Made by a program: the position numbers and the translations under genes. A stretch of 34,982 nt of DNA from an uncultured Acidimicrobiales bacterium (GTDB taxonomy: Bacteria > Actinomycetota > Acidimicrobiia > Acidimicrobiales > SHLQ01), in assembly GCA_937934655.1 (NCBI GenBank), contig CALGZB010000008.1, positions 1 through 34,982 of the forward strand. Reading direction: 5' to 3'. Shown here piece by piece: positions 32,757 to 34,982 of this stretch. Each line of letters opens with the position of its first letter. Within the stretch, counting starts at the first letter, position 1. The notes below the pieces were generated by a model, which searched no databases, was not told where the DNA came from, and saw only the letters and a program-made list of their open reading frames with translations.

Positions 32757-34982
32757 ATGAGTAGACCATCACGATTCGAAGGAACGATCGCACGCACGGT
32801 CCCGGAGTCCGAGGCGTGGTTTGATGTTCCTCCGCATCCGGGCGCCGATGCCCCCAACGTCGTTGTGGTCCTGCTCGACGACACGGGATTTGCTCAGTTC
32901 GGTTGCTACGGCTCCGACATCGACACCCCCAACATCGATGCCCTCGCCGCCAACGGTCTGCAGTTCACCAACTTCCACGTGACCCCGCTTTGCTCGCCCA
33001 CTCGAGCGTCGCTGCTCACCGGTCGGTCGCAGCACGCTGTTGGGATGCGGGCGGTTTCGAACTTCCGCACCGGCTTCCCGAATCAGCTGGGTCACATCAC
33101 CAACCACGCGGCCACGATGGCCGAGGTGCTGGGCAGCGAGGGATACGCCACGTTCTGTTTGGGCAAATGGCACCTTGCTCCCATGGAGCAATGCTCGGCC
33201 GCCGGACCATTTGACCAGTGGCCGCTGGCCCGAGGCTTCGACCGGTTCTACGGGTTCCTCGAAGGCGAAACCGATCAGTTCCACCCCGAGCTGGTGTGCG
33301 ATAACCATCCCATCGAACCGCCAGCTGGGCCCGACGATGGCTATCACGTGTCCGAGGATCTCATCGATCAGGGCCTGAAGATGGTGTCGGATTCCGTCGG
33401 TGTGCGTCCCGACCGGCCCTTCTTCATGTACCTGCCATTCGGCGCAACCCATGCGCCCCACCAAGCTCCCGAGGAATATCTGGCGAAGTACAAAGGGAAG
33501 TACGACGAGGGCTGGGATGTCGTGCGAGAACGCTGGTTCAATCGCCAGAGAGAGCTGGGCATCATCCCCGAGGCCACCCAACTCGCCCCACGTAATCCGG
33601 GCGTTGATGCCTGGGACGATATGCCGGAGAACCAGCAGAAGTTGGCGGCCAGATTGCAGGAGGCGTTTGCGGCGTTCCTCGATCACACCGACGATCAGAT
33701 CGGCCGGCTTGTCGAGGGACTACGCAATCTTGACCAGCTCGACAACACTGTCATCGTGGTGCTCGCCGACAACGGCGCATCGCAAGAGGGCGGACCGTTC
33801 GGGGTCATGCATGAAATGAAGTTCTTCAACGGGATCTTCGAGTCGCCCGACGAGGTCATCGATAAGCTCGACGACATCGGTGGACCGCACAGCCACACCA
33901 ACTATCCCTGGGGTTGGGCACAGTGTGGGAACTCGCCATTCAAGTGGTACAAACAAAACACCCATGAGGGCGGTGTGCATGTGCCGATGGTGATGCACTT
34001 CCCCGACCGAATCAGCGCGGATCAGGTCGGGTCAATTCGTGATCAGTTCATCAACGTGTCCGATATTGCGCCAACCATCTATGACCTTGTTGGGGTCACC
34101 CCGCCCGAGACTTTCCGTGGCGTCGAGCAGCTTCCCGTAACCGGGCATTCGTTTGCGTCGGTGATAGCCGACAAAGAAGCGCCGGCCACCAACACCCTTC
34201 AGTACTTCGAGATGGGCGGCAGTCGAGCCCTCGTGGCGGGAGAGTGGAAGGCCGTATGCAAACACACTGCTGGCGCTGATTATGAAACCGAGACATGGGA
34301 GCTCTACCACTTGGCCGACGATTGGTCGGAGTGCAACGACTTGGCCGCCGACCAACCCGAGAGGCTCGCCGAACTCATCGACTTGTGGTGGCAAGAAGCC
34401 GAACGTCACGGTGTCCTGCCACTCGACGATCGAATGTTCGAGTTGTTCGGTGCTCGCTTCCGTGAGAACTCTCCGCACCCGGTCGACCGTCGGTACGTGT
34501 ACCGGCCGCCGATGTCGCCGCTTCCCGGGCAGGCATCGGCGGCAATCGGTGGGCGCGCCTTCGACCTCACCGCTCAGGTCACCCGACAGGCCGGCGATGA
34601 CGGCGTGCTCTTCGCCACCGGCACCGAGAACTCGGGCATCTCGGTGTTTGTGCAGAACGACAAGCTCATTGTTGACTACAACGCGTTCGACGATCACACC
34701 ATTGTTGAGTCGAGCACCCCGGTACCCGACGGTGAGTCGACCTTGCTGGCGCAGTTCCGTCGAGGTGAAGGTCGCAGCGGTACCGTCTGCCTCTTCATCG
34801 ACGGTCAACCCGTGGGTGAAGCCACCACCGACCTCTATATGCAGATGATCTCGTCGGTTGGTCCGAGTGTTGGCTACGACCACGGCTCGCCGGTATCTAC
34901 CCGCTACCAAGCACCGTTCCCCTTCGCCGGCGAGCTCCACGAGGTAGTCATTCAGCTCGTGTCACGCCAAGACGCCGAAGCC
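32757..34982 (+). CDS. Arylsulfatase (partial, 3' end outside window)
   Basis: From ATG 32757 the frame runs 742 codons to the window edge without a stop. VVVVLLDDTGFAQFGCYG supplies the paired Asp metal ligands. CSPTRASLLTGR is the sulfatase signature, whose C79 is converted to formylglycine by a dedicated enzyme (not in this window). LGKWHLAP, ADNGAS and FKWYKQNTHEGG, the last two further active-site loops, follow. It belongs to the large arylsulfatases of about 780 residues, as in Mycobacterium AtsD, with a beta-rich C-terminal extension (about 580 onwards). It should release sulfate from an organic sulfate ester. No N-terminal signal is clear, so it may be cytosolic. Confidence 0.95.
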   Translation, partial: MSRPSRFEGTIARTVPESEAWFDVPPHPGADAPNVVVVLLDDTGFAQFGCYGSDIDTPNIDALAANGLQFTNFHVTPLCSPTRASLLTGRSQHAVGMRAVSNFRTGFPNQLGHITNHAATMAEVLGSEGYATFCLGKWHLAPMEQCSAAGPFDQWPLARGFDRFYGFLEGETDQFHPELVCDNHPIEPPAGPDDGYHVSEDLIDQGLKMVSDSVGVRPDRPFFMYLPFGATHAPHQAPEEYLAKYKGKYDEGWDVVRERWFNRQRELGIIPEATQLAPRNPGVDAWDDMPENQQKLAARLQEAFAAFLDHTDDQIGRLVEGLRNLDQLDNTVIVVLADNGASQEGGPFGVMHEMKFFNGIFESPDEVIDKLDDIGGPHSHTNYPWGWAQCGNSPFKWYKQNTHEGGVHVPMVMHFPDRISADQVGSIRDQFINVSDIAPTIYDLVGVTPPETFRGVEQLPVTGHSFASVIADKEAPATNTLQYFEMGGSRALVAGEWKAVCKHTAGADYETETWELYHLADDWSECNDLAADQPERLAELIDLWWQEAERHGVLPLDDRMFELFGARFRENSPHPVDRRYVYRPPMSPLPGQASAAIGGRAFDLTAQVTRQAGDDGVLFATGTENSGISVFVQNDKLIVDYNAFDDHTIVESSTPVPDGESTLLAQFRRGEGRSGTVCLFIDGQPVGEATTDLYMQMISSVGPSVGYDHGSPVSTRYQAPFPFAGELHEVVIQLVSRQDAEA

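Overview
The window is GC-rich, mostly coding DNA from what looks like a free-living actinobacterium. The paired GWWxAxDGxWYPP motifs, Excalibur/RTX secreted proteins, acyl-CoA enzymes and a MoxR/kinase/FHA locus suit Acidimicrobiia (Ilumatobacter-like). That placement is inferred from gene style, not from a marker gene. No integrase, transposase, CRISPR array or rRNA was seen.

Layout. 1-4047: a truncated zinc-ribbon membrane protein gene, then acyl-CoA dehydrogenase, an MFS transporter and a convergent enoyl-CoA isomerase. 4088-4162: tRNA-Lys(UUU). 4266-6641 (minus): OmpA-like protein, GNAT-type acyltransferase and an unknown protein. 6774-11184 (plus): MoxR ATPase, DUF58 protein and a transglutaminase-like membrane protein, tightly packed. 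11246-14591 (minus): Ser/Thr kinase and FHA protein. 14833-22877 (plus): a 1924-residue Ig/FN3 surface protein, a degenerate FHA-like protein, a PP2C phosphatase and a sigma-like regulator. 23357-24057: a 37-residue membrane peptide and a WYPP-motif membrane protein. 24210-24917: an Excalibur/RTX secreted protein between two 26-bp direct repeats. 24990-28204 (minus): nth, thioesterase and FAD amine oxidase. 28322-29992: acyl-CoA synthetase. 30015-31397 (minus): a GH43-like enzyme fused to RTX repeats. 31698-32601: an ABC-ATPase remnant and an alpha/beta hydrolase broken by an amber codon. 32757 to the end: an arylsulfatase cut by the window edge.

The most interesting part is 6.8-24.1 kb. Kinase, phosphatase, a true FHA reader, a degenerate FHA-like protein, a MoxR/DUF58 chaperone pair and a transglutaminase fold lacking its catalytic Cys and His surround one giant envelope protein. 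An 18-bp palindrome (ATGGGGA-N4-TCCCCAT or a near match) lies in the divergent promoter of FHA/kinase and the giant protein, before the sigma-like gene, and before the small-peptide operon. I infer one regulon that links phospho-signalling to assembly or display of the giant protein. The flanks are ordinary lipid catabolism, repair and secreted hydrolases, plus a small patch of gene decay.
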